From positions 124,001 to 188,000 of the forward strand of contig NZ_RAPY01000004.1 in assembly GCF_003610355.1 (NCBI RefSeq): a stretch of 64,000 nucleotides of DNA. Direction: 5' to 3'. Below are positions 26,072 to 34,636 of the stretch, one piece after another (position 1 is the first letter of the stretch; the number at the start of each line of letters is the position of its first letter). The position numbers and the translations under genes were made by a program. The notes under the pieces are model-generated. The model was not told where the DNA came from, did not search any database, and worked only from the letters and a program-made list of their open reading frames with translations. The DNA is from Sphingobacterium detergens (GTDB lineage Bacteria; Bacteroidota; Bacteroidia; Sphingobacteriales; Sphingobacteriaceae).

Positions 26072-26132
26072 AAACTCCTGAAGCGGGGAGCAACAGGAGT
26101 TTTCCTAACCAATTATTAACCTAAATTTATGA
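26072..26132. repeat. hairpin-plus-tail repeat, copy 2
   Basis: A 9-bp stem (AAACTCCTG at 26072-26080, CAGGAGTTT at 26094-26102) enclosing AAGCGGGGAGCAA, followed by CCTAACCAATTATTAACC + TAAATTTATGA at 26104-26132. The tail is identical to copy 1 over 28 bases, while the stem is different. The ATG opens a seven-codon frame. Confidence 0.8.
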
Positions 26133-26272
26133 AAAGTACAGGTATAACGTGATCCGAACATAAAATGTTTCAACTATTTTTACTTTTTTACATTTTTTAA
26201 CATTTTTTAGTATTTCTATATTGATTTTCAGTAAAATATTCTAGTATTTACATTCTTTTCGTATTAGAAAAT

Positions 26273-26339
26273 AAAAAACCTGTTAGCGGGGACTAACAGG
26301 TTTTTTATAAACTAACTAATTATTAACCTAAATTTATGA
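26273..26339. repeat. hairpin-plus-tail repeat, copy 3
   Basis: A 14-bp stem (AAAAAACCTGTTAG at 26273-26286, CTAACAGGTTTTTT at 26293-26306) with loop CGGGGA, followed by ATAAACTAACTAATTATTA + ACCTAAATTTATGA at 26307-26339. The stem differs again while the GCGGGGA loop and tail are kept. The ATG opens an eight-codon frame. Confidence 0.8.
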
Positions 26340-26543
26340 AACTAGTAAACAACTTTCAATAAGAATGCCAGGGCATAAATCAATCAGTCGCTTTAACGAT
26401 TTTTAACGCTTTCAATGGCCAACAGGCCTGTACTCCATTGTACCGAGGCTGTCGTATTTTATTTTTCAAACCTTTTATCACTTGTAAATGTTTACTTAAG
26501 CGGAGTGAGCAAATAATCAGTGAAACTGTTTAATATAAAGTAC

Positions 26544-27323
26544 ATGTCCTTATCCTATCTTTATCAATTCGAAAATTATAGAAGCCCTTTTTGGGCTTTT
26601 GCTATCCACGATGGTCATCATATCGATGCGGATTTAGAATCGTATTTACATATTGCTCCCGAAGATCGTTTACGTGAGGAGGATCCGTATACAGCAATTT
26701 TGGCCGAATTGCCCTTTAACCGCTTTGTTTGTGGCACATCGAGGTTCCAATTGGATTTAAACCGGAATAAGGATGGAGCGATTTATCTGACTCCTGAACA
26801 GTCTTGGGGAATTCAGGTCTGGAGGACAGCGTTGCCGCAACATATAAAAGATCAACTGTACGAATCTTATGACATGTTGTACCGAAAGATAACGCAGCAG
26901 ATTCAAAACACCATTGACCGCTATGGTTATTTTGTTGTTTATGATATTCATAGCTATAACGCGCTCCGGGATGGGCCGACGGTTATGATCGACAAAGTAA
27001 ACAATCCACAGATTAATATTGGAACAGCAAACAATCACAGCAAATGGCAGGAATTGACCAGCGCATTGATGGATGTGCTTCGTACAGGTAAAGATGGGCA
27101 GGTCTACGACGTGCGTGAGAATGTTAAATTTAAGGGCGGCTTTTTGTCATCTTATTTAAATGAGCAATTTGGCGATAAGGGTTGTGTGTTTTCTATTGAG
27201 TTTCGCAAGGATTTTATGAATGAATGGACAGGAGAGGTCTACCCTCAAAAGTTACAGGAATATAAGCAACTTTTAATGCAAACCACTGACACCCTCGAAT
27301 CCTATTTTGCCTATGAAAGATAA
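26544..27323 (+). CDS. N-formylglutamate amidohydrolase-like protein
   Basis: A 259-residue cytoplasmic protein of the N-formylglutamate amidohydrolase (FGase) family, zinc-dependent amide hydrolases. Visible family signs are the N-terminal IHDGHHID, a central VVYDIHSYN metal-binding segment and a C-terminal SIEFRKDFMNEWTGE. ATG 26544 is preferred over the GTG at 26520. No histidine-degradation (hut) genes are nearby. Instead it overlaps a DUF1704 peptidase-like gene by 11 bases and belongs to a three-gene unit with an ATP-grasp ligase, so its substrate is probably not N-formylglutamate from the Hut pathway. Confidence 0.85.
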   Translation: MSLSYLYQFENYRSPFWAFAIHDGHHIDADLESYLHIAPEDRLREEDPYTAILAELPFNRFVCGTSRFQLDLNRNKDGAIYLTPEQSWGIQVWRTALPQHIKDQLYESYDMLYRKITQQIQNTIDRYGYFVVYDIHSYNALRDGPTVMIDKVNNPQINIGTANNHSKWQELTSALMDVLRTGKDGQVYDVRENVKFKGGFLSSYLNEQFGDKGCVFSIEFRKDFMNEWTGEVYPQKLQEYKQLLMQTTDTLESYFAYER

Positions 27324-29145
27324 TGCGAAACAGTTAGCGGGTATCCTAAAGAAAATCAAAAATAAGGAGGTTTTTCATACGCAGATACCACCAAAAAATA
27401 AAATGGTATTCAATCAGGTTGTACCTTATTTATTTTTGTATCGACAGTTTTTTAGCCCGGATCCAATGCTGGCGGAACTGGTAAAATCCGAACCCGCGTA
27501 TTTTAGAGTTAAGGACCCAGAAATGAATGTATCGGACTGGATCGCACCGATACTTAACCAGTTCGTCGAAGAATTTGGTGCATGTCTAATTATAGAAGCT
27601 TGGACCGCAAGCCCGGGGCAGGAAGAAGATATTCAGATCCATATTGCCCGGAAAAATGTGCAATCCATTGCACAATATCTTGGAAAGCAATTGGAAACAG
27701 AGGAATCTATTGCCAAAGTCGAAATTGTAACCGACACGAAAACCAATGCGACACAAAGTCTCTCCCCGGCGAGTATACAATTGGATAAACTAAATAGTAA
27801 TATCTTGTATATGGGATTAGAAATCAAACCGAAGTACCTGCTGGGGGCCAACCAACAGATACTTCCCATTGATCTTCGCCATTTTCGTGAAGCTATATCC
27901 CGAAGTTTATCCAAAACATTTTTTGAATTTATTCGCATACATACCCTGTCAAAACCAACATCATTTAAAATTAGTCATCCCAAAAAGATGCTTCCTTTGG
28001 CTTGGGAAATCGATCAAAAGTTGGCCCGTGAAAGCCAGCGGTTTGATTTTCTATTATTGGTGACACCGACAAATTCCTATGATGCCTGGCTGCAGTTCAA
28101 AAAGGGAAACTATCGCAGGGTTCCTGTTTTTCATTATAGACCGATGCCCATTGATCCCGATATTATAAAACGTAACCTCTATAATCTGCATATTGAAGAT
28201 CTTTATGACCCTTCCATAGCTTATTTGTTTCGGGATAAACGCAAAGAGCTCGATCAGATGATGAGCATGCTGAGCGAAAGGGGGAAAGAGGGATTTTTAC
28301 TGGGTAGCATGCAGGTGTTTGGTACCGTCAACGAAAAGCTGTTAGAGAAAGCGCAAGCCATATTAACAATTACAGCGACTGACAGGGAGCATCGGACAAA
28401 GGAAGAGGATATCGTCTATGCAGAAGAGTTTGCAAAACTAGCACAGGAAGAACTAGATTATTTAAAAAGCCAAGATCCTAATTTTGGTACGACTGTACGG
28501 CTTCGGGATGATATCTATGGAGTGATGGTGAATCAAGGGGTCTTAAATATCAGTAAACAATATAGTCTGCCCCGACATCGGGTACAGGCATTGATCCAAC
28601 ACGAAGTTGGGACTCATATCGTGACCTACTATAATGGTAAACAGCAGCCCTTCAGCCTTTTTAGATTGGGAGTTCCCGGATATGAGAAGCTTCAGGAGGG
28701 ATTGGCCGTACTCGCCGAATACTTGGTTGGTGGCTTGACGAATAATCGATTACGCATATTAGCGGGTAGGGTGGTAGCGGTATATCACATGCAACAGGGA
28801 AACACTTTTTTAGATACATTCGCGCTGTTGGTGGACAAATATCAGTTTCTGCCAGACACGGCTTTTCAGATGACCATGCGTGTTTTTAGAAGCGGAGGGC
28901 TCACAAAAGATGCGTTGTACCTCAGTGGCTTGATCGAGTTGATAAATTATATAAAAAGTGGTCGGGATCTCACTTTGCTGACTATGGGCAAGATCAGGGA
29001 AGATTATATCCCAATAGTCGAAGAATTAATGCTTAAGGGGGTATTGAATGCTCCGGTGTTAACACCCAAATACTTGACCTCACCCTATAAAGATGTATTA
29101 ACCAACCTCAAGAAAAGTAAAGGAATATTTCAGATGATACAATAA
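27313..29145 (+). CDS. DUF1704 (QEGLA motif) metallopeptidase-like protein
   Basis: A 610-residue protein of the family once labelled 'flavohemoglobin expression-modulating QEGLA motif protein'. The C-terminal domain has HEVGTH in LIQHEVGTHIVTYYNGK (about residue 436) and QEGLA in YEKLQEGLAVLAEYL (about 468), giving an HExxxH...E metal site. DUF1704 is the catalytic domain of the eukaryotic tubulin tyrosine carboxypeptidase MATCAP (established knowledge), so a carboxypeptidase-like activity is plausible here. The N-terminal half has no motif I can name. ATG 27313 overlaps the amidohydrolase stop. An ATP-grasp ligase gene follows after 13 bases. Confidence 0.88.
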   Translation: MKDNAKQLAGILKKIKNKEVFHTQIPPKNKMVFNQVVPYLFLYRQFFSPDPMLAELVKSEPAYFRVKDPEMNVSDWIAPILNQFVEEFGACLIIEAWTASPGQEEDIQIHIARKNVQSIAQYLGKQLETEESIAKVEIVTDTKTNATQSLSPASIQLDKLNSNILYMGLEIKPKYLLGANQQILPIDLRHFREAISRSLSKTFFEFIRIHTLSKPTSFKISHPKKMLPLAWEIDQKLARESQRFDFLLLVTPTNSYDAWLQFKKGNYRRVPVFHYRPMPIDPDIIKRNLYNLHIEDLYDPSIAYLFRDKRKELDQMMSMLSERGKEGFLLGSMQVFGTVNEKLLEKAQAILTITATDREHRTKEEDIVYAEEFAKLAQEELDYLKSQDPNFGTTVRLRDDIYGVMVNQGVLNISKQYSLPRHRVQALIQHEVGTHIVTYYNGKQQPFSLFRLGVPGYEKLQEGLAVLAEYLVGGLTNNRLRILAGRVVAVYHMQQGNTFLDTFALLVDKYQFLPDTAFQMTMRVFRSGGLTKDALYLSGLIELINYIKSGRDLTLLTMGKIREDYIPIVEELMLKGVLNAPVLTPKYLTSPYKDVLTNLKKSKGIFQMIQ

Positions 29146-29158
29146 TCAGCGACACTAT

Positions 29159-30172
29159 ATGAAGATAGCATTTGTTATTAATCAGACCCATAAAGAAACT
29201 GAACGTTTCACAACAACCCTGCTCGCATTGAAGGCACATCAGCTAGGGCATGCGATTTATTACATCGGACTGGCCGATTTTTATTATGAATCTGCCCATA
29301 TTGCCGCTCATGTGCGTGAGGTGCTTCCTACTCAACAGATTACCTCTGCAAAGCAGTTGATGGAGGTATTGAGAGCTACAGCAAAGACAAAAATGGAATT
29401 GGAGAAGATGGATGTGATCTGGCTTAGATTCGATCCTGTTTTGGATATGGTGAATCGACCCTGGGCAGCTTCATCTGCGCTGCAGTTCGCCTCCTTATTA
29501 AAAGAAAAAGGTGTACAGGTCATTAACGATCCCGATAGTTTGGGCCGGGCAAGTAACAAATTGTATCTCGAGGGTTTTGACGAGTCTATCCGACCCAAAA
29601 CAATTGTAACCAGGAATTATACTGATGTTGTCGAGTTTTTTGAGCAGCAAAATAGACTGATTATTTTAAAACCTTTAAAGGGGTCTGGTGGGAAAAATGT
29701 GTTTTTGATCAATAAAGATAATCAACAGAATCTAAAACAAACGGTCGAGGCGATTGCCAGGGATGGCTATGTGATTGGGCAGGAGTATCTGCCCGAAGCA
29801 GCTGCTGGTGATATCCGTTTTTTTTTGTTGAATGGTGAACCCGTTTCCATCAATGGAAAATATGCTGCTGTTCATCGTGTACAACAGGGGAATGAGATCC
29901 GGAGCAATGTGCACCAAGGGGCAAAAACCCAAGCCGCGATAATCTCGCCGGAGCTGCTACTTATGGTTGATAAAATCAAAGACAAATTGATACAGGATGG
30001 AATGTATTTTGTCGGTTTGGATATTGTGGGCGATCGTATTATGGAGATAAATGTTTTTAGTCCGGGAGCTTTATGCCAAACAGAAGAGATTGTAAAAGAA
30101 GATTTTTCCGCATTGATTATCAAAAATCTTGAAGAAAAAATAGGGTCTGCTAGAAATTCATCGGGTGTTTAA
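29159..30172 (+). CDS. glutathione synthetase-like ATP-grasp ligase
   Basis: A 337-residue ATP-grasp protein similar to prokaryotic glutathione synthetase (GshB). The N-terminal domain starts KIAFVINQ and contains VIWLRFDPVLDM. The ATP-grasp core shows IILKPLKGSGGKNVFLI, GDIRFFLLNGEPV and the metal-binding end DRIMEINVFSPG. No GshA is present, so the acceptor and amino acid are unknown. It closes an operon with a DUF1704 peptidase and an amidohydrolase: one enzyme that would make an amide bond and two that would break one. Confidence 0.86.
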   Translation: MKIAFVINQTHKETERFTTTLLALKAHQLGHAIYYIGLADFYYESAHIAAHVREVLPTQQITSAKQLMEVLRATAKTKMELEKMDVIWLRFDPVLDMVNRPWAASSALQFASLLKEKGVQVINDPDSLGRASNKLYLEGFDESIRPKTIVTRNYTDVVEFFEQQNRLIILKPLKGSGGKNVFLINKDNQQNLKQTVEAIARDGYVIGQEYLPEAAAGDIRFFLLNGEPVSINGKYAAVHRVQQGNEIRSNVHQGAKTQAAIISPELLLMVDKIKDKLIQDGMYFVGLDIVGDRIMEINVFSPGALCQTEEIVKEDFSALIIKNLEEKIGSARNSSGV

Positions 30173-30415
30173 TAAGGCGATTATATGTAATTGGTTTTAT
30201 AATAAGGGGACAAAGATCAATAATTGACTGGGCTGTCTAAAAGCATACCTGATCTTGAGAACTAAGTTGTTTTTGGTGTCATTTGAAATCTTTTAATGGT
30301 AATTAGGATTGTTGTGATAGGAAGCTGACAAAACGCTGGATTGATGGAAATTATGAGTTTGAGATGAATCAAGGCATTTAAATTCTTGTTAATTTTAAGA
30401 AAATATAAAAATACG

Positions 30416-31399
30416 ATGTTTATTATTGATTCGCCTTCTCATGATGCTTATTTCAATATTGCTTCTGAGGAATACCTGCTCACGAAATATCCGAAAGAAC
30501 CCATTTTCTTATTGTACATGAATGATCCGTCAATTATTATCGGCAAATTTCAGAATACTTTGGCCGAAATTAACCTTGATTACGTGAATGATAATAAGAT
30601 TAAGGTCGTTAGGAGAATGTCTGGTGGTGGTGCCGTATATCATGATTTAGGAAATCTCAATTTCTCCTTTCACACCTTATTGGGAAATCTTGATTTTATG
30701 GATTTTTCGACTTTCACGCAACCTATTGTTTCTGTTTTGAACAAATTGAATATTCCGGCAAAACTGGAAGGGAGGAATGACCTGCTGGTGGATGGAAAGA
30801 AGTTTAGTGGAAATGCTAAGCTTGCAAAAAATGGTAAAATGGTTCAGCATGGTACTATTTTAATTGATTCACAGATGCAGATATTGAGCGATGCATTGAA
30901 GGTAAACCCGCTTAAATTTGTCGATAAAGCTGTCAAGTCCAACCGTGCGAGGGTAACAAATCTGATCGGTTATCTACCTCAGGGTTTTACAACGGTAAAA
31001 TTTAAGGAACTATTGATCGCAGAAATGCAGCGTGAAAATCCTGATGCGGAGATCATTCATTTCTCTGCAACTGATATCCAGAATATCGAACATCTAGTGA
31101 AGGAAAAATATGAAACCTGGGACTGGAATTTCGGTTTCTCTCCGAATTATAATTTTAAAAAGGCAATCAAGATCCCCGCCGGTTTTATCGAATTACATTT
31201 AGATGTACATAAAGGTTCTATTGAGCATGCTAAGATTTTCGGGGATTTTTTTGCTTCTGAATCTATTCATGAACTGGAGCAACTATTGATTGGAAAAAAG
31301 CATCAATTGGAAGAAGTCAGAGCGCTGTTGGAAACCATAGACCTAACTTCGTATTTTGGAAAAGTTGATGTAGTTGAAATTTTGGAGCTATTTAAATAA
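30416..31399 (+). CDS. lplA: lipoate-protein ligase A
   Basis: Attaches lipoate (via lipoyl-AMP) to the E2 and H proteins of 2-oxoacid dehydrogenase and glycine cleavage complexes. The protein has 327 residues. Signature segments are RRMSGGGAVYHDLGNLNFSF, DLLVDGKKFSGNAKL and QHGTILID. A C-terminal accessory domain (about 240-327, WDWNFGFSPNYNFKKA onward) is present, as in E. coli-type LplA. ATG 30416 is chosen over an upstream in-frame start because homology begins at FIIDSPSHDAYFNIA. It is alone on its strand segment; a methyltransferase gene follows 41 bases later. Confidence 0.93.
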   Translation: MFIIDSPSHDAYFNIASEEYLLTKYPKEPIFLLYMNDPSIIIGKFQNTLAEINLDYVNDNKIKVVRRMSGGGAVYHDLGNLNFSFHTLLGNLDFMDFSTFTQPIVSVLNKLNIPAKLEGRNDLLVDGKKFSGNAKLAKNGKMVQHGTILIDSQMQILSDALKVNPLKFVDKAVKSNRARVTNLIGYLPQGFTTVKFKELLIAEMQRENPDAEIIHFSATDIQNIEHLVKEKYETWDWNFGFSPNYNFKKAIKIPAGFIELHLDVHKGSIEHAKIFGDFFASESIHELEQLLIGKKHQLEEVRALLETIDLTSYFGKVDVVEILELFK

Positions 31400-31440
31400 T
31401 AGCTATTGTATTATCCCATTGGGACTTAAATAAAAATATT

Positions 31441-32208
31441 ATGCCTTGGAATCCAGATATCTATAATAAATTTAAAGACATCCGTTTCAAACCTTTTTTT
31501 GATCTATCCGAACTAATAGCTTCGGAAGCAACAATGAAAGCGGTAGATCTCGGATGTGGAACCGGAGAGCAAACCGCTATTTTAAGCGATAAATTTCCAC
31601 AGGCTACATTCCTTGGAATAGATGCATCTCCAGAAATGTTATCGATGAGCCGTAAACTTGAACATGAACACCTAAAATTTGAAAATAGTAGTGTTGAAAA
31701 ATTTCTGGACACAGCGGGTTCCTGGGATTTGATATTCAGTAATGCGGCATTGCAATGGCTAGATGATCACCAAACACTTTTTCCGCATCTCATTTCCAAA
31801 TTGAGTAGCGGTGGGAAATTGGCCGTTCAGATGCCTTATCAGCCGGAAAATGTCTTAAATAAACTGCTATCTGAGCTGGCTGGTGAAGAACCTTACCGAA
31901 GCTATTTGGATGGTTGGAATAGGGCTTCATCGGTACTAAGTATAGATGACTATGCACAGATTTTGTTTCATTCGGGCTTGGAGGAATTGGATCTATCGCT
32001 TCGTATATACCCAATTATAGCTGCCGAAGCGGAAGTACTTTATGACTTTATTTCCGGATCGGCATTGATCCCCTATATTGAGCGACTGGACGAAGATAAA
32101 CGACCTGTTTTTATTGAGGCTTTTAAGACACTTATTAAACAGCATTTTTCCAGATTCCCCGCGATATATCCGTTTAAACGTATTTTGTTGTATGGACGAA
32201 AGAGCTGA
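31441..32208 (+). CDS. trans-aconitate 2-methyltransferase-like SAM methyltransferase
   Basis: A 255-residue class I AdoMet methyltransferase. Motif I is VDLGCGTGEQT, the acidic loop GIDASPEML and motif post-I/II SWDLIFSNAALQWL. The N-terminal PWNPDIYNKFKDIRFKPFFDL and the ALQWLDDH segment are typical of Tam, which methylates trans-aconitate. Because many related enzymes act on other carboxylates, the substrate is tentative. Confidence 0.82.
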   Translation: MPWNPDIYNKFKDIRFKPFFDLSELIASEATMKAVDLGCGTGEQTAILSDKFPQATFLGIDASPEMLSMSRKLEHEHLKFENSSVEKFLDTAGSWDLIFSNAALQWLDDHQTLFPHLISKLSSGGKLAVQMPYQPENVLNKLLSELAGEEPYRSYLDGWNRASSVLSIDDYAQILFHSGLEELDLSLRIYPIIAAEAEVLYDFISGSALIPYIERLDEDKRPVFIEAFKTLIKQHFSRFPAIYPFKRILLYGRKS

Positions 32209-32229
32209 AATCGGGCGAGGATGTTCGTG

Positions 32230-32706
32230 TTAAATGCTGATCAAATCGGACCAGATCGCTTTGGTCATCGTTGCTAAATCATTGGGATTTAATATCATTT
32301 GAAGGCCTCGTTTTCCTGCGCTCACAGAAATTTCTGTTTCCAATTGAGCTGCTTCCTCGATAAATGTTGGAAATAGTTTTTTCATGCCAATAGGTGAGCA
32401 GCCCCCACGGATATAGCCCGTTACAGCTAACAGATCCTTCATGGGGAGCATTTCACAATTTTTATTGCCTGATGCTTTAGCGATCTTTTTTAAGTCAAGT
32501 TGCGCATTCCCGGGAATTACAGCAACAATGTAAGGGTCTATATTTCCTTTCAATACTAAAGTCTTATAAAGTATTTCAGGTATTAGACCCAAGGACAAGG
32601 CAACATGCTCTGCGCTGACATCATGATCATCCACCTCATACTCTCTTAATTCATAGTTTACTTTTGCCGTATCCAACAAGCGGACTGCATTGGTTTTATG
32701 CGACAT
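32230..32706 (-). CDS. ybaK: YbaK-type Cys-tRNA(Pro) deacylase
   Basis: A trans-editing enzyme that hydrolyses Cys-tRNA-Pro made by mischarging. The protein has 158 residues, the usual YbaK length. Family signs are the N-terminal KTNAVRLLDTAKVNYELREY, KTLVLKG with the conserved Lys, VIPGNAQLDLKKIAKASG and YIRGGCSPIGMKK. The gene lies 12 bases after the PolX gene on the same strand, so the two may be co-transcribed. Confidence 0.92.
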   Translation of the reverse strand: MSHKTNAVRLLDTAKVNYELREYEVDDHDVSAEHVALSLGLIPEILYKTLVLKGNIDPYIVAVIPGNAQLDLKKIAKASGNKNCEMLPMKDLLAVTGYIRGGCSPIGMKKLFPTFIEEAAQLETEISVSAGKRGLQMILNPNDLATMTKAIWSDLISI

Positions 32707-32718
32707 AATAAGCTTTTT

Positions 32719-34380
32719 TTAAGATCTACGATTGGAAAAATAGTTTGTAATCTCTGTCAAGGAATATGTATTCAGACAATTTTTTGCTTCCAGACCACCT
32801 TTCTGTGCAACAAAAATACCATATTGCATGTCCAAGAGCCCTTCCGTGCGGTGCGCATCAGGGTTAACGGATAACAATACGCCCTTTTCTACAGCGTAGC
32901 GATGCCATCTCCAATCTAAATCTAGCCTTAAAGGATTTGCATTAATTTCGATGACGACCTTATTCGCGGCGCAGGCATCAATTATTTTTTTAAAGTCGAG
33001 TGGATAGCCCGATCTACTTAATAAAAGGCGGCCTGTTGGATGTCCCAAAATTGTTGTATATGGGTTTTCAATTGCTTTAATCAATCTAGCAGTTGCTTTT
33101 TCCTCATCCATCTTTAAGTTGGAGTGAACAGAGGCGACAACAAAGTCAAATTGTGCTAGTACCTCATCGGGATAGTCCAGTGATCCGTCGCTTAGGATAT
33201 CGGATTCTATCCCTTTAAAGATTTTAAAAGGTGCTAGTTTTTCATTTAAGCTGGCAATTTCTTTCCATTGCTCTTCCAATCTTTCAATGGAAAGACCATT
33301 TGCATAAACTGCCGTTCTGGAGTGATCACATATTCCGAGATATTCGAGACCTAATGCATCTTTACAATGAAGAGCCATTTGCTCCAAGGTATGCACACCA
33401 TCACTATAAGTTGAGTGGTTGTGCAGTGTCCCTTTGAGATCTTTAAATTGGATTAAATGAGGTAAAGTATGGTTCTGCGCGCGTTCAATTTCGTCAAGAC
33501 CCTCGCGCAATTCAGGTTCAATATAATCAAGCCTTAAGTTACGGTAGATAGCTTCTTCACTAGAAAGTGAAGGTAAGTCAGGAAGAATATTGAATAAAAG
33601 GTCCAAATGTGCGGTCGATCCTGTGCTGAGAATAAGGTCCCGATAAAAATCATTGATATTCGTACTGAAAACCTTGAATGTAAAACCTAATTCATCAGTA
33701 ATTTCCAGTGAATTCTCTGTTTTCTCCACCAATGTATAATCAACTAGGAATTTCTCCACTGCTTCTATACTTTCGGAAATGAGTAGGTCCACTGTGCTTA
33801 ACACTTCGCATTTTCTTCTAAAATCTCCTGTAAAGGATAGAAGAGACGAGGGGAAATGTGTTTTTAAAATAGCGTAAAATGTATCAGCTTGAGACAATAC
33901 TTTGGCGTATAGGAACCATCCCTGGTTGGATATTGAAAATTCGATGGACTTCTTTATTTCTTCCTGTGTTTTTAATCCAAACCCTTTGGCTTCAACTAGC
34001 CGGTTTTCATTGCAGGCATACAGTAGTTCGCCTACACTTTCAATACCAAGGTCTTGCCAGATAATCTGAACCTTTTTTGGGCCCAGGCCCTTTATGTTTA
34101 ACATTTCAACAACTCCTGATGGCGTATTCGCCAATAGGTCCTGGAGTTCCTTAAACGTTCCGGTTTGTGCGACCTCTTTCGCTTTTTCGGCGGTACTTTT
34201 TCCTATGCCCGGCTGTGCGCTCAATTCTTCAAGCGAAGCGTCATCAATACGAAAGGGCAATTTGTCCAATTTAAAAGATGCACTAGCCATAGCCTTTGTT
34301 CGGAATGGATTTTCGTTGTGAAGTTCCATTAATTGGCTACACAATTTAAAAATTTTAGAGATCGCTTTATTGTCCATCAT
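32719..34380 (-). CDS. polX: PolX family protein with PHP domain; polymerase site degenerate
   Basis: A 553-residue PolX-type protein: an N-terminal 8-kDa/helix-hairpin-helix region (LEELSAQPGIGKSTAEKA, LNIKGLGPKKVQIIW), a Pol-beta-like nucleotidyltransferase domain (about 160-310) and a C-terminal PHP domain (about 330-545, LHNHSTYSDG, GICDHS, ASVHSN, EINANP). The PHP domain keeps its metal ligands and should be a 3'-5' exonuclease or phosphatase. In the polymerase domain the usual GDxD motif reads STVDLLIS, and the third acidic position (usually VDLR) reads FKVFST, so two of three catalytic Asp appear lost. DNA synthesis is therefore unlikely. The gene precedes ybaK. Confidence 0.88.
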   Translation of the reverse strand: MMDNKAISKIFKLCSQLMELHNENPFRTKAMASASFKLDKLPFRIDDASLEELSAQPGIGKSTAEKAKEVAQTGTFKELQDLLANTPSGVVEMLNIKGLGPKKVQIIWQDLGIESVGELLYACNENRLVEAKGFGLKTQEEIKKSIEFSISNQGWFLYAKVLSQADTFYAILKTHFPSSLLSFTGDFRRKCEVLSTVDLLISESIEAVEKFLVDYTLVEKTENSLEITDELGFTFKVFSTNINDFYRDLILSTGSTAHLDLLFNILPDLPSLSSEEAIYRNLRLDYIEPELREGLDEIERAQNHTLPHLIQFKDLKGTLHNHSTYSDGVHTLEQMALHCKDALGLEYLGICDHSRTAVYANGLSIERLEEQWKEIASLNEKLAPFKIFKGIESDILSDGSLDYPDEVLAQFDFVVASVHSNLKMDEEKATARLIKAIENPYTTILGHPTGRLLLSRSGYPLDFKKIIDACAANKVVIEINANPLRLDLDWRWHRYAVEKGVLLSVNPDAHRTEGLLDMQYGIFVAQKGGLEAKNCLNTYSLTEITNYFSNRRS

Positions 34381-34636
34381 TGTCGGTGAGTTGTTAGGCT
34401 ACAAATATCCTAAATTTTGAACCAAAATACCAACCAAGTCGATAATATAATGCCGTTAAATAATGTGAAAAAGCTGATTTTGGCCAAAATCATGTACTGT
34501 TTTTTAAAATTAACAACAAAGTGACAAATGACTGCCCGCTTAACCGGGCATTTTGGCTAAGTTTGCCGTTTTTGGATGTTGAAATCGACAAGGTTTGTCG
34601 TGTTTTTTGAAAATATTGGACAACAATAGGAATGTT

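Larger units (their letters stand above)
25756..26543. other. gene-free region holding three structured repeats
   Basis: About 790 bases without a protein gene. Besides the three hairpin repeats the sequence is AT-rich, with no other recognisable element. The last 200 bases should hold the promoter of the amidohydrolase gene; no TAnnTTTG box is obvious. Confidence 0.7.

Noticed and set aside
26544..27323. Histidine-utilisation hutG
   Set aside because: The family fits, but no hutH, hutU or hutI is present and the gene overlaps the DUF1704 gene, so the Hut role is not supported.
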